From the NCBI RefSeq assembly GCF_036346615.1, contig NZ_CP107836.1, positions 7,175,235-7,239,234 on the forward strand: 64,000 nucleotides of DNA. The letters run 5' to 3'. The number at the start of each line of letters is the position of its first letter. Within the stretch, counting starts at the first letter, position 1. The notes beneath the pieces are model-generated. The model did no database searches. It worked only from the letters and a program-made list of their open reading frames with translations, and was not told the origin of the DNA. This DNA is from Streptomyces sp. NBC_00523. GTDB lineage: Bacteria > Actinomycetota > Actinomycetes > Streptomycetales > Streptomycetaceae. A program made the translations under genes and the position numbers. Of the stretch, positions 16,805 through 26,180 are shown one piece after another.

Positions 16805-17530
16805 TCAGTAGTGCAGGACCGGAGGCAGGCAGGGCGAGGGGGTGCCTGCACGGGCGAGGGCCGCTGTGACGGCCGCGGCCGCCAGCGCCGCCTCGTGGGC
16901 CGCCCGCTGCAGCCCTTGTGCGGATAACGTCATGACGGCGATCGCGGCAATGGTCCGCTCGTCGCGCCCCCGCACCGGAAGCGCCGCGCAGCACACCCCG
17001 TCCATCACCTCCGAGCACTCCAGCACCGCCCCCGCCAGCCGGCCCCCGGAACCGGCCCCGCCCCGAGCGCTGAGCACCTGGCCGGCCGCAGTGTCCAACA
17101 GGAAGCTCATCCCGTTTCGCACCGGCACCAGCGGCTCCACCTCGCCCGGCACGGATGCCACAGTCAGGGCCCGGCCATCGTGCAGGACGGTCAGCAGGGC
17201 ACTGGCCCCGGTGACCGCCCGCAGCCGGTGCAGCGGGTGGCGAGCCGCCACTCGTAAGCCGGGATGCGGCTCCCAGACCTGCCCGAGGCGGTAGAGCTGC
17301 GAGCCGACACGGTAACGGCTGCCCCGCCGCTCCACGGCGCCCACCAGAAGCAGCTGCTCCAACAGCCGGTGCGCGCTCCCTTTCGGCAGGGCGCAGGCAG
17401 CGGCGATGTCAGTGAGCCCTGCCTCCCCGCCGCACCTGCGCAATGCGTCCAGGAGCGCGAAAGCCCCCTCGGTTACGCCCCGTCCGCGGTTTGTACCCCG
17501 CTCCCGTTCCCCGCCCCCGTCTCGCGACAT
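16805..17530 (-). CDS. IclR-family transcriptional regulator
   Basis: 241 residues, start MSRDGGGERERG behind GGGGGAGAG. It has an N-terminal winged helix (~20-80: GAFALLDALRRCGGEAGLTD, then LPKGSAHRLLEQLLLVGAVE) and the IclR effector-binding domain (~95-240: SALLTVLHDGRALTV, LPVRGRDERTIAAIAVMTLS). The ligand is not predictable. It is the first intact gene outside the transposon on this side, read toward the interrupted secreted-protein gene. No adjacent catabolic gene indicates its target. Confidence 0.88.
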   Translation of the reverse strand: MSRDGGGERERGTNRGRGVTEGAFALLDALRRCGGEAGLTDIAAACALPKGSAHRLLEQLLLVGAVERRGSRYRVGSQLYRLGQVWEPHPGLRVAARHPLHRLRAVTGASALLTVLHDGRALTVASVPGEVEPLVPVRNGMSFLLDTAAGQVLSARGGAGSGGRLAGAVLECSEVMDGVCCAALPVRGRDERTIAAIAVMTLSAQGLQRAAHEAALAAAAVTAALARAGTPSPCLPPVLHY

Positions 17531-17795
17531 CTCTCCCCCTGTCGGTCACCGCGCCGTGCCCCTGCGCACGGCCGCCGAGAGAGAATGCCTGAGCTGCGTG
17601 GCAGGGGCGTACCCCGCCACGCTCGAAGGTGACTCACAGCACACCGGCCGCCGCTGCTCGTGGGACGAGGGGAGCGTGGAAGGGCTCGAGAGCTTGGTGA
17701 GGCTGGGCGACGGCGCGGCTCCATGGCCCGGTCGGGATCCGGCCAGGGTGGCGGGGCGCGGTGCCGACATGGCCTTGCGGGTGTTCGCCGACAAT

Positions 17796-17955
17796 CGATG
17801 TGGGAGCGCTGCTCGCCGTCCTTTTTCGACTCTGCCGTCGTACCGGGGCCCGCAGCCGCGCCGAGGAGAAGCTGTCGTCATCATGGTGCTCGCCGTGGAT
17901 GTGGCCATCGCCCTTCCCGGCGGGCGGGAGCATCTTGGACTTCTAGGGCAGGCCC
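17796..17955 (+). pseudogene. Decayed paralogue of the small membrane protein at 6253
   Basis: Nucleotide stretches such as GTGCTGCTCGCCGTC and CGAGGAGAAGCTG-like blocks follow the 6253-6465 gene in order (VGALLAVLF, CRRTGARSRAEEKL), but small indels move the similarity between frames and no start survives. It marks a second, degraded copy of that mobile-element module next to the Ku gene. Confidence 0.6.
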
Positions 17956-17986
17956 GGCTGATGATCAGGGTCAGCGGCTGGTAGAA

Positions 17987-18010
17987 CCCCGCCCATGCTC
18001 TCGGGCGGGG
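17987..18010. terminator. GC-rich hairpin
   Basis: CCCCGCCC and GGGCGGGG with an 8-nt loop, downstream of the decayed small gene and followed by CCGTTTCC. Plausible terminator. Confidence 0.45.
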
Positions 18011-18271
18011 CCGTTTCCCCGCGCTCTCGCCGTCCGCATCGCTCTGGCCGAGGATCGATGGCCCGTGCCCTACCACTGCACGTACTGGTGGGATTCCACT
18101 GCTATTCGAACCGCAAGCGACTGCTGACAAGCGCAGGCCCGGGCGGGATTTGGGATGCGGCGGTCCGTGCGCGGCGCGAGGATCGAGATGCGGATGGCGG
18201 CCGCTGGGCGATGTGTCCGGCGCGCGGCCTGTTGCTGTCTCTGACCGCCGGAGGGCTGGAGGTGTGTGCGT

Positions 18272-19192
18272 ATGCCGCGGCCGCTTTGGTCGGGTGCGAT
18301 CAGCTTTGGGCTGGTTACGATCCCCACGAAGATCATCAGTGCGAGGGAGGATCACTCGATCCATTTCCGGCGGGTGCACCTGAAGGACATGGGCCGGGTC
18401 CGTACGCGCAAGATCTGCGAGCTCGATGAGAAGGAGCTGTCGCAGGAGGAGATCGGCACGGGCTACGAGGTCTCCAAGGACGAGGTCGTGCCGGTGACGG
18501 ACCGCGAGCTGCAGGAGATGCCGCTGCCCACCGCCAAGGCTATTGAGATCGTCGCGTTCGTCGATGCCGACACCATCGACCCGGTACGGATCGGCGAGAG
18601 CTACTACCTTGGCGCGGACGGCCAGGTCGCTGCCAAGCCCTACACGCTCCTGCGCAAGGCCCTGGAGCGCTCCGCGAAGGTTGCCATCGCGAAATGGGCG
18701 TGGCACGGCCGTGAGCGGCTGGGGCTCCTGCAGGTGAAGGGAGGTGCGATCGTGCTGCACGCGATGCACTGGCCCGACGAGGTCCGCAGCCCCGAATCCC
18801 TCGTGCCGAAGCCGGTGGAGCTGGACGAGGCGGAGATCGAGCAGGCCGTCCAGCTCGCCGAGTCCATGACCACCGACGACATCGCCCAGTTCCGGGAGCA
18901 CTACCGCGACGCCCTGGAAGAGCTCATCGAGGCGAAGTCCGAGGGCAAGGAGCGGCCCGCCCCGCCCGAAGCGGGCGGGGTGGGGGAGTCCGGCAAGGTC
19001 ATGGACCTGATGGCCGCTCTGAACGCCTCCGTCACCGCGGCGAAGGAGAAGCGGGGCGGGAGTGGGGAGGGCGGCACCGTTCACGAGATCCGGCCTCGCA
19101 GGAAGAGCCCCGCGAAGAAGCCGGCTGCCAAGAAGACCGCGACGAAGAAGATCATGGCCTCGAAGCCCGAGAGGAAGCGCTCCGCGTCCTGA
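18272..19192 (+). CDS. ku: Ku, non-homologous end-joining DNA-end-binding protein
   Basis: 306 residues from ATG 18272 (MPRPLWSGAISFGLVTIPTK); GTG 18266 is an alternative. It follows bacterial Ku throughout: the beta-barrel core (YEVSKDEVVPVTDRELQEM, AKWAWHGRERLGLLQ) and the C-terminal LIEAKSEGKE region. The tail after ~residue 245 is Lys/Ala-rich (PAKKPAAKKTATKKI), as in many Streptomyces Ku proteins, and is expected to increase DNA binding. Ku forms a homodimer that encircles broken ends and recruits LigD-type ligases. No intact ligase is adjacent; an ATP-dependent DNA ligase fragment lies 40 kb away at 59150-59534. Confidence 0.95.
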   Translation: MPRPLWSGAISFGLVTIPTKIISAREDHSIHFRRVHLKDMGRVRTRKICELDEKELSQEEIGTGYEVSKDEVVPVTDRELQEMPLPTAKAIEIVAFVDADTIDPVRIGESYYLGADGQVAAKPYTLLRKALERSAKVAIAKWAWHGRERLGLLQVKGGAIVLHAMHWPDEVRSPESLVPKPVELDEAEIEQAVQLAESMTTDDIAQFREHYRDALEELIEAKSEGKERPAPPEAGGVGESGKVMDLMAALNASVTAAKEKRGGSGEGGTVHEIRPRRKSPAKKPAAKKTATKKIMASKPERKRSAS

Positions 19193-19366
19193 ACGAACAT
19201 CGGCGGGCGGCAGAGCAAGGGACCACAAGGCCCCGCCGCCCGGCGGTGCAGTGCGGGGTCAGCGGCAGGGCAGTGCCTTCTGAGCGTTCAGTCATCTGTT
19301 TGCAGGCGGGAGAGCGCATACAGAACAAGGCCCTTATGAAGTCGTCGCCTGCGCCGGCGCGGGTGC

Positions 19367-19903
19367 TCAGCTGGCTGGTGCTGCAACCAGGTGATCCGCG
19401 ATGCCTGCCTTGTCCGGCCGGTAGTAGTCCTTGATTGCCTCGGTCCAAGCAGGTACCGAGGCATGCTCCGTGCCGGCAGGTTCCAGGGCGTCGAAGAGGG
19501 CGTGGATGTTGTGCGGGGCGAAGCCGATGGCCTTCATGACGGCGACGAAGGTAGGTCGTTCGACCATTCCGTCCCCGTCCGGGTCCGCGACCGCAGTGAG
19601 GGCGTCGGCGAATTCGGTGACCGCTGCGGAGAAATGCTCCGGTGTGAGGACGATGTCCTGGAACTCGGCCCAGTCGACGCGGCCGTCACGGTTGGTGTCC
19701 AGTTCTGCGGCCAGTGTCTGCCAGTAGGTCCGGAAGGCATTCACCATCGCTTCGTGCCTGCCTGCGTCGGCTTCCGGAACTGACGCCACGACTCTTTCCG
19801 CCATGAGCTCGAAGTCGTCCGCTTCGATGACTCCGTTCCCATCTGCGTCGAACAACGTGAATACCAGCTGGACCCGTGCGATCGCTTCTTTCCGCATGGA
19901 CAT
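19367..19903 (-). CDS. EF-hand calcium-binding protein (calerythrin-like)
   Basis: 178 residues with GGAAGAAG before the start. Three canonical EF-hand loops are readable: DADGNGVIEADD (~19), DTNRDGRVDWAE (~69) and DPDGDGMVERPT (~107). A fourth, degenerate hand probably lies near 140. Size, order of loops and lack of a signal peptide match actinomycete calerythrin-like proteins, cytoplasmic Ca2+ buffers or sensors. Convergent with Ku and separated from DnaE2 by ~400 bp; no operon. Confidence 0.9.
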   Translation of the reverse strand: MSMRKEAIARVQLVFTLFDADGNGVIEADDFELMAERVVASVPEADAGRHEAMVNAFRTYWQTLAAELDTNRDGRVDWAEFQDIVLTPEHFSAAVTEFADALTAVADPDGDGMVERPTFVAVMKAIGFAPHNIHALFDALEPAGTEHASVPAWTEAIKDYYRPDKAGIADHLVAAPAS

Positions 19904-20305
19904 CTCGCTTCTTCCGGTTCAGATGTTGCACTGCGCACCCTAGAAGGGGGTGCATCCCGACCTCGGTGTAATGCCGGGCGTTCATGCGAAGGAGTGGCCC
20001 GCACCAGCTTTGCGGGCATACAGAGCCCCGCTCGGCATTGGCCGACGGCGGGTTGTCGCGAGGGCCTGGCCGCCCCCCGGCCATGGCTGCGAGGGGCTCT
20101 CGGATCCCAGCGCCTCCCTGGTGAGTGAGCACCTCTGCGTGGCCGCCCGACCGGTGCGCGCACGGAACGTCTGTCACTTTCGGTGATGCTTACGGCATAA
20201 AAGTGCTGCAGCCCACCAAGGTCGCATGTTCGATTTATGTTCGAGTACTGTGAGGGTCTAGCAGGATGTTTGAGTCCTTTTGGGGGTTATGGGTCGGAGG
20301 ATGTG

Positions 20306-23300
20306 ATGAGTGGCGGAGTGCATCTGCATGTCGCCAGCGGCTACTCGGCCCGCTATGGCGCCTCCCATCCCCATGACCTCGTCGCCCGTGCTGCCGAGAG
20401 GGGAATCAGGACACTCGCTCTGACCGACCGGGACACCGTCACCGGCACGGTCCGCTTCGCGAAGGCCGCCGCAGCGGCCGGCGTCCAGCCCGTCTTCGGT
20501 GTCGACATCGCGGTCGCCCCAAACACCCCCGAACCCGCCATGCGACGGAGACGGGCCCCGGTCCGCGGGGGAGCGCACGTCCCGCAGGCGCCACTGCGGA
20601 TCACCCTCCTCGCGCAGGACACGACGGGCTGGGGACGGCTGTGCCATCTGGTGTCCGCCGCCCACGCCGACGCCGCACCCGGAGCGCCGCCGGTCGTACC
20701 GTGGCCGGTGCTGCACGCGCACGCCGGCCAGGGTCTGACCATGCTGCTCGGACCGGCATCGCAACCCGTGCGGGCCCTGTCGGCCGGCCGCCCGGACATA
20801 GCCGAGCAGCTCCTGGCCCCGTGGCGTGAGGTGGCCGGGGCGAATCTGCGCCTGGAAATCCTGTGGTGGGGGCTGCCCGGGCTCGGGCCCGGATCGCTCC
20901 GGCTGGCAGCTCACACCCTGGGCCTGGCGGACCGGCTCGGGATCCGGGCCGTACTGACCAACGCCGTCCGCTACGCCGACCCCGCCCAGCACCGGATCGC
21001 CGACGTCCTGGACTCCGCCCGGCTGCTGCGCCCCATCGACCGGCGCCGTCTGGACTGCGGAGAGCGCTGGCTGAAGGATCCGGAAGCGATGGCCGCGGCC
21101 GCCGAGGCGATCTGCCGTGCCGCGGGCGCAGGGCAGGGGCGGGCGGCCGCCCTTCTCGCCGAGACCGCCCGGACCGGTGAGCAGTGCGTGATCGATCCGG
21201 TCACGGGCCTCGGGCTGGGACGCCCGCACTTTCCCGAGCCGTCAGTAGTCGGCGCCGACCCGGGGGAGGACGGGGCGATGCGGCTGCTGAAGCAGCGGTG
21301 CGAGGCAGGGATGATTGCCCGCGGCCTGGACCGCGACCCGGAGGCGATGGGGCAGCTCGACTACGAGCTCGGCATCATCGGCCGGCTGCGCTACGAACCC
21401 TATTTCCTGGCAGTGGCCCAAGTGGTCTCGGACGTGCGCAACATGGGCATCCGGGTCGCCGCCCGCGGTTCCGGCGCCGGGTCCATGGTCAACCACGCCC
21501 TGTTCGTCGCCACAGCCAACCCGCTCGAGCACCGGCTCCTGTTCGAACGGTTCCTCTCCGAGCGGCGCGCCTCACTGCCCGACATCGACATCGACGTCGA
21601 ATCCGCCCGCAGGCTCGAGGTGTACGACCGCATCATCGAACGCTTCGGCACCGACCGGGTCGCGGTCACCGGCATGCCCGAGACCTACCGAGCCCGGCAC
21701 GCCCTGCGGGATGCCGGCCTCGCTCTGGGCATGGCCCCACCTGTCGTCGACAAGGTCGCCAAGGCGTTTCCGCACATCAGGGCCTGCGACATCCGTGACG
21801 CGCTCGGCACGCTGCCCGAACTGCGGCACCTGGCTGCCGACGCCGCCTCCTACGGGCCTCTGTGGGAGCTCGCCGAATGCCTCGACAAGCTGCCGCGCGG
21901 CATCGCCATGCACCCCTGCGGCGTGATCCTGTCCAACAGCACTCTGCTGGAGCGGCTGCCGGTACAGCCCACCCCGGGCGGCTACCCGATGGTCCAGGCG
22001 GACAAGGAGGACGTCGAGGACCTGGGCCTGCTCAAGCTCGACGTGCTGGGGGTGCGGATGCAGTCGGCGATGGCGCATGCCGTCGCCGAGATCCGCCGCA
22101 CCACAGGCCGGCAGATCGACCTCGACAACCCCGACCATGTCCCCCTGGACGACCAGTTCGCCTTCGCCCTCATCCAGGACTCCGACACGGTCGGCATGTT
22201 CCAGCTGGAATCACCCGGCCAGCAGGACCTCGTCGGCCGGCTCCAGCCCCGCGACCCGCAGGACGTCATCGCCGACATCAGTCTCTTCCGTCCCGGCCCG
22301 GTCCAGGGCGGCATGCCCGCCCTCTACATCGCCGCCCGCCACGGCGCCGCCCCCACCTACCCCCACCCCGACCTCGAACCCGTCCTGAGCGACACCTACG
22401 GCGTGACGATCTGGCACGAACAGATCATCGACATCCTCGCCGTGATGACCGGCTGCGACCGCGCCCTGGCCGAAGTCGCCCGCCGCGCCCTCGCCGACGA
22501 ACAACGCCTTCCGAAACTCGAGGCATGGTTCCGCCAGGAAGCCGGCGCCCGCGGCTACGACACCGGGGTACTGGACGAGGTATGGGAGACCGTCGCGAGC
22601 TTCGGTGCCTACGGGTTCTGCCGCGCCCACGCCGTAGCGTTCGCCGTCCCCGCCCTGCAGTCCGCCTGGCTCAAGGCCCACCACCCAGCAGCCCTGTACG
22701 CCGGCCTGCTCGAACACGACCCCGGCATGTGGCCGCCTCGCGTGATCGTCGCCGACGCCCGCAGACACCACGTGCCCGTCCTGCCCGTCGACATCAACCG
22801 CTCCCGCCCCTCCCACACCGTGGAGGAAACCCCGGCCGGATGGGGCGTGCGGCTGTCGCTGTCCTCGGTGAAAGGCATCAGTGAGGACCAGGTCGCGCGG
22901 ATCACGGCCGGGCAGCCCTACCACTCCCTTCAGGACTTCTGGCACAGAGCCCGCCCGGCGCTGCCCATCGCCGAACGCCTCATCCAGATAGGCGCCGTGG
23001 ACCCGCTGAAGGAGAACCTGAGCCGCCGCGACCTGCTGCTGCAGGTCGCCGAACTCCACCGCGCCACCCACAGCCGCCCCGGAACCGGGCAGCTCCCACT
23101 CGACGACACCCTCCTCACAGCCGGACCCTCCGGACTGCGGGAAATGACCAGCCGCGAAATCATGAACGCCGAACTCGGCGTCCTGAAGATCGACGTCTCC
23201 CAGCACCTGATGACCCACCACCACCGCCTCCTGCGCGAAATCGGCGCCACCGACGCCGCCCACCTCAAGAAAATGCACCCCGGCCAGCAGGTCTTGGTCG

Positions 23301-23767
23301 CCGGCGTCCGCGCATCCACCCAGACACCCCCCATCCCCTCCGGCAAACGCGTCATCTTCGTCACCCTCGAGGACGGCTACGGCCTCGTCGACATCGCCTT
23401 CTTCGAGGACAGCCACAACGACTGCGCCCACACGATCTTCCACAACGGACTGCTCCTGGTCCGTGGCACCATCGAAGCCCGCGGGCCCCGCCGGACCGTC
23501 GTCGGGAACATGGTCTGGGACCTCGAGGAACTCGCCGAGGCCCGCCGTGACCACGGTCTCCAGAAGGTGCTCGACCTTCTCGGCCACACTGCCCCTGCAC
23601 CCACTCCCGCCCAGGCCGTCCCCTCCGAGGTCCGACCTGCGGCCCGGACACTGCCCAATGGCACCGCCGGTGCGAAACTGCACCCCTACGCCGACCTCCA
23701 GCCCGCCGGTACCCGCTCTGCCGACCTCACTCGCCTCGGTCACACCAGTCCCGGTTCGCCAGGCTGA
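20306..23767 (+). CDS. dnaE2: Error-prone DNA polymerase III alpha subunit DnaE2
   Basis: 1,153 residues from ATG 20306 with GGAGG upstream. The PHP domain is first (HLHVASGYSARYGASHPHDL, LALTDRDTVTG; several metal-binding His of the classical PHP are altered). The polymerase palm follows with PDIDIDVES (~430) and the third acidic site in LLKLDVLGVRMQSA. A C-terminal OB-fold (GQQVLVAGVRAS) comes last. DnaE2/ImuC performs mutagenic translesion synthesis, normally with ImuA and ImuB, which are not in this window. The ~1,150-residue length and missing exonuclease partner are normal for DnaE2. Upstream GTTCGA occurs twice (20229-20245), but no full LexA box is visible. Confidence 0.93.
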   Translation: MSGGVHLHVASGYSARYGASHPHDLVARAAERGIRTLALTDRDTVTGTVRFAKAAAAAGVQPVFGVDIAVAPNTPEPAMRRRRAPVRGGAHVPQAPLRITLLAQDTTGWGRLCHLVSAAHADAAPGAPPVVPWPVLHAHAGQGLTMLLGPASQPVRALSAGRPDIAEQLLAPWREVAGANLRLEILWWGLPGLGPGSLRLAAHTLGLADRLGIRAVLTNAVRYADPAQHRIADVLDSARLLRPIDRRRLDCGERWLKDPEAMAAAAEAICRAAGAGQGRAAALLAETARTGEQCVIDPVTGLGLGRPHFPEPSVVGADPGEDGAMRLLKQRCEAGMIARGLDRDPEAMGQLDYELGIIGRLRYEPYFLAVAQVVSDVRNMGIRVAARGSGAGSMVNHALFVATANPLEHRLLFERFLSERRASLPDIDIDVESARRLEVYDRIIERFGTDRVAVTGMPETYRARHALRDAGLALGMAPPVVDKVAKAFPHIRACDIRDALGTLPELRHLAADAASYGPLWELAECLDKLPRGIAMHPCGVILSNSTLLERLPVQPTPGGYPMVQADKEDVEDLGLLKLDVLGVRMQSAMAHAVAEIRRTTGRQIDLDNPDHVPLDDQFAFALIQDSDTVGMFQLESPGQQDLVGRLQPRDPQDVIADISLFRPGPVQGGMPALYIAARHGAAPTYPHPDLEPVLSDTYGVTIWHEQIIDILAVMTGCDRALAEVARRALADEQRLPKLEAWFRQEAGARGYDTGVLDEVWETVASFGAYGFCRAHAVAFAVPALQSAWLKAHHPAALYAGLLEHDPGMWPPRVIVADARRHHVPVLPVDINRSRPSHTVEETPAGWGVRLSLSSVKGISEDQVARITAGQPYHSLQDFWHRARPALPIAERLIQIGAVDPLKENLSRRDLLLQVAELHRATHSRPGTGQLPLDDTLLTAGPSGLREMTSREIMNAELGVLKIDVSQHLMTHHHRLLREIGATDAAHLKKMHPGQQVLVAGVRASTQTPPIPSGKRVIFVTLEDGYGLVDIAFFEDSHNDCAHTIFHNGLLLVRGTIEARGPRRTVVGNMVWDLEELAEARRDHGLQKVLDLLGHTAPAPTPAQAVPSEVRPAARTLPNGTAGAKLHPYADLQPAGTRSADLTRLGHTSPGSPG

Positions 23768-24505
23768 CACCGCTATCAGGCCACGCCACGGCTCCGTCCC
23801 ACCCCCATGAATTCGGCGGCCCGACAGCTGCCAACAGGCTTACCCCCTCCCGGCCACCTCATGGTGCGCGACAGACGCAGTGAGTGACTCCTGCACGAGT
23901 ACGGTGCAGCGATCTTCGCGAAGACAAGGGGCGCCCAGCGGCCCCGGTGTGCGGATTCGGCCGGCGGATTCGGCTCCCTTGGTTCAGGCGGATCCTCAGC
24001 TCAAAGCCGACAGTCGAAAGGCCGCCTTGGCCGGCTCGAATCCCTCGTCGCGTGCAGTTTCGCCACGATCCGGCCCTCGGTCCCCGCGGCAGGGGCGTGA
24101 TGACTTCCCAAGCCTCGCAATCACGTTCGCCACATGCGTGCGAGATGAGGTCCTATATGCGGGGAAACGCGTAGATCAACCATTACCAAATTCGCGCCGA
24201 CCGTTCGGGTGGTGCGCCGGTTGGCGCCTCGGAATGTGCGCCGGCGTAAGGAAGGGCTTTCTGTTGAGGGTTGAACGGGTGGATGTAGCAGTCAGTGAAT
24301 GTCAGGGCCACGCTCATTCCCTATGCATGCCGGATGCAGCCGACAGTTACGGAAATGTCCCTGATGTGTAACCAGGTGCGAAAGCTCTTCGCTGACCGGC
24401 CCAATGGCCGCACCGTTCTGGCTCTCGGCCCATGACGGGCCGGGACCCATCGCGCCGACCAGCACGAATGAGCTGGTCGGCGGACTGCTCTGAGGGGACA
24501 TCACC
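23768..24505. other. 738-bp gap without a recognisable gene
   Basis: Open frames exist here but lack family resemblance, ribosome-binding sites and normal third-position bias. I see no RNA gene, repeat or IS end. Confidence 0.4.
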
Positions 24506-24963
24506 TTGTCTGCTTCTTCGGCTTCCCGCCGCATCGCCGCGACCGTCCTCACGGCCGGTGCACTCCTCTCGGCTGTCGCCCTGCCGGCCACCGCCCAGGA
24601 CCACGACCGCAACCGCCACCAGGCCCGCGTGGTCATCAGCGACATCCAGGCCGACAGCCCCGGCCGCGACAACGGCTCCAACCGGTCGCTGAACCGGGAA
24701 TGGGTCGAGATCACGAACCAGAGCCGCCACGGGGTGAACCTCGACGGCTGGACCCTGCGCGACAGCGACGGTCACCGCTACCGCTTCGACGACGTCCGTC
24801 TCTCCGGCCGAGCGACCGTCCGCATCCACACCGGCGTCGGCCGCGACACCCGCACCGACCTGTACCAGGCCCGCGGAACAACTACGCCGACACCGCGACC
24901 CTCCGTGACAACCGGGGCCGCACGGTCGACTCCGAGTCCTGGGGCCGCGGACACCGCCGCTGA
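24506..24963 (+). pseudogene. Secreted lamin-tail-domain (LTD) protein, frameshifted
   Basis: Starts at TTG 24506 behind GAGGGG. It has a signal peptide (ASRRIAATVLTAGALLSAVA...ATA), then an LTD domain: ARVVISDIQADSPGRD, REWVEITNQSRHGVNLDGWT, DGHRYRFDDVRL. Near 24876 (GCCCGCGG) the frame shifts. The expected end (RNNYADTATLRDNRGRTVDS, ESWGRGHRR, stop 24963) continues one base later, while the original frame runs into unrelated sequence. Such proteins are small extracellular domains of unknown role in Streptomyces. A short deletion also seems to have removed the usual aromatic loop after NNY. Confidence 0.75.
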
Positions 24964-25025
24964 TCCCAGGCCCACAACTCTCGCAGGGGTGGCTGCTACG
25001 CGGGCGCCGCAGCCCCCCCCACTGA

Positions 25026-25067
25026 GCCTGCTGTGTGTGGCGCCCAAAAGTGCCATACACAGCAGGC
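25026..25067. terminator. Bidirectional hairpin terminator
   Basis: GCCTGCTGTGTGTGGC and GCCATACACAGCAGGC form a long stem with one mismatch around an A-rich loop, between two convergent genes (LTD protein and the secreted protein at 25088). Confidence 0.75.
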
Positions 25068-25087
25068 CTTCGAGCCAGAGCGCTGGT

Positions 25088-25777
25088 TCAGTTCACGTCG
25101 ATGTAGTCGACGGGAGAAATGGCGGCGCCGGTGGTGTGCCAGCCGCCGAAGTTCCACCGCCAGTAACCATCGGCCGACGCTGTCACCGTCGTCTTCAGCG
25201 ATCCCGTCGAGCTGGACTTCACCGTCTTCACGGTGGAGTAGGCCGCGGCACCCTTCTTGCGGAACTGGAGCTGGACGGATGCCTCGGCAACACCCGTGTA
25301 CTTGCGCTTGACCCAGTCGGCGCGAGTGAGGGTACCGGTGACTGTGAGGGTTCTGCCCTTCTTGACCGGCTCCGGAGCAGCGTTCACGATGGCTTTCGCC
25401 CACCGCCTGACCTGCACACCTCCGAAAACCGTCTTGATCTCCTCCGCCTTGATCTCGGCGTGGGGGCCGTAGAGCCTGGTGACGACGCCGATCTTCCAGG
25501 TTGTGGCGTCGCCGTTCGAGCGCATCTGATCCGGCCAGAACCGCATGACGGCGGTGCAGTCCGCGATTCTGTCAGTCACTGCGTGGCACAGGGCGTCGGT
25601 GACATACGGCCCGTTGTACTGGGCGCCCTTGGTGGCCGAGGTGCCGTTATAGAGATACGGCGTCGCCTCATAGGTTCCGGGGTGGGCCGTGGACGACCCC
25701 GAAGGCAGGTTGATGCGGAAAGACATAGGGACGACCTGCTCGTTCGTCGTACCCACGACGACGGGCTTGTCGGCCAT
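25088..25777 (-). pseudogene. Secreted protein with C-terminal Ig-like domain, 5'-truncated
   Basis: About 229 codons. The C-terminal half (KKGRTLTVTGTLTRADW...VQLQFRKKGAAAYSTVKTVK...DGYWRWNFGGW) is the Ig-like beta-sandwich typical of many Streptomyces secreted calcium-/cell-wall-associated proteins. The N-terminal half (VVVGTTNEQVVPMSF...) looks like the start of the mature chain, but no signal peptide is present. At ~25777 it runs straight into an oppositely oriented AdoMet-synthetase fragment. The gene therefore lost its promoter and signal peptide in a rearrangement. Confidence 0.65.
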
Positions 25778-26180
25778 CGACTACGGCGAGGACGGACTCG
25801 TCGGCCGCGGCAACGCCCGGTCCGGTCTGATCACGCCGGGCCAGCAGGCCGGCAACGAGGCCCTGTTCGGGAAAAACCCCGCCTACCACGTCGGGAAGGT
25901 CGGCGGCTGGCTCGTCGACGAGGCCGCCCGTGCGCTGGCCGAGAAGACCGGAGCCCCGTGCCGCGTCGCGGTGATGTGGCGCAACGGCGACCCCTACCCC
26001 GAACCGGCCTCCCTCGACATCGCGGCCGCGCACACCGACCCGGCGCACGCCGACGTGGTCCGCGAGGTGCTCCAGCGCACGGACTGGGTGCCCGACCTCG
26101 TCGAGCACCAGCGCTACCGGCCCGCCCTGCTGCCGGTGCCCGAACTGCTGGCCGAACTCGACGCACCGACGCTGTCATGA
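25755..26180 (+). pseudogene. Archaeal-type S-adenosylmethionine synthetase, C-terminal fragment
   Basis: The frame reads YGEDGLVGRGNARSGLITP and GKNPAYHVGKVGGWLVDEAA, then a divergent C-terminus ending ELLAELDAPTLS. This G-DG-VGRGN-x3-GLITP, GKNP-x2-H-GK pattern is the conserved C-terminal third of the archaeal-type methionine adenosyltransferase, distinct from the usual bacterial MetK. About 250 N-terminal residues, including most of the active site, are missing because of the junction near 25755-25777. Its stop overlaps the next start (ATGA), so it was originally the first or an early gene of the operon that follows. Confidence 0.75.

Larger units (their letters stand above)
17531..18271. 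other. 741-bp gap: decayed small-protein copy and one hairpin
   Basis: Between the IclR-type and Ku genes I see only the decayed small-protein copy (17796-17955) and a hairpin with perfect 8-bp arms CCCCGCCC/GGGCGGGG (17987-18010). Nothing else is recognisable. Confidence 0.5.

Noticed and set aside
20229..20245. LexA/SOS box upstream of dnaE2
   Set aside because: GTTCGA occurs twice as a direct repeat, but no TCGAAC-N4-GTTCGA palindrome is present.
22211..23770. Long minus-strand frame opposite DnaE2
   Set aside because: Shadow frame; DnaE2 is fully supported on the plus strand.
24025..24060. tRNA-like GGCTCGAATCCC
   Set aside because: Resembles a T-arm, but no acceptor or anticodon arm can be folded around it.
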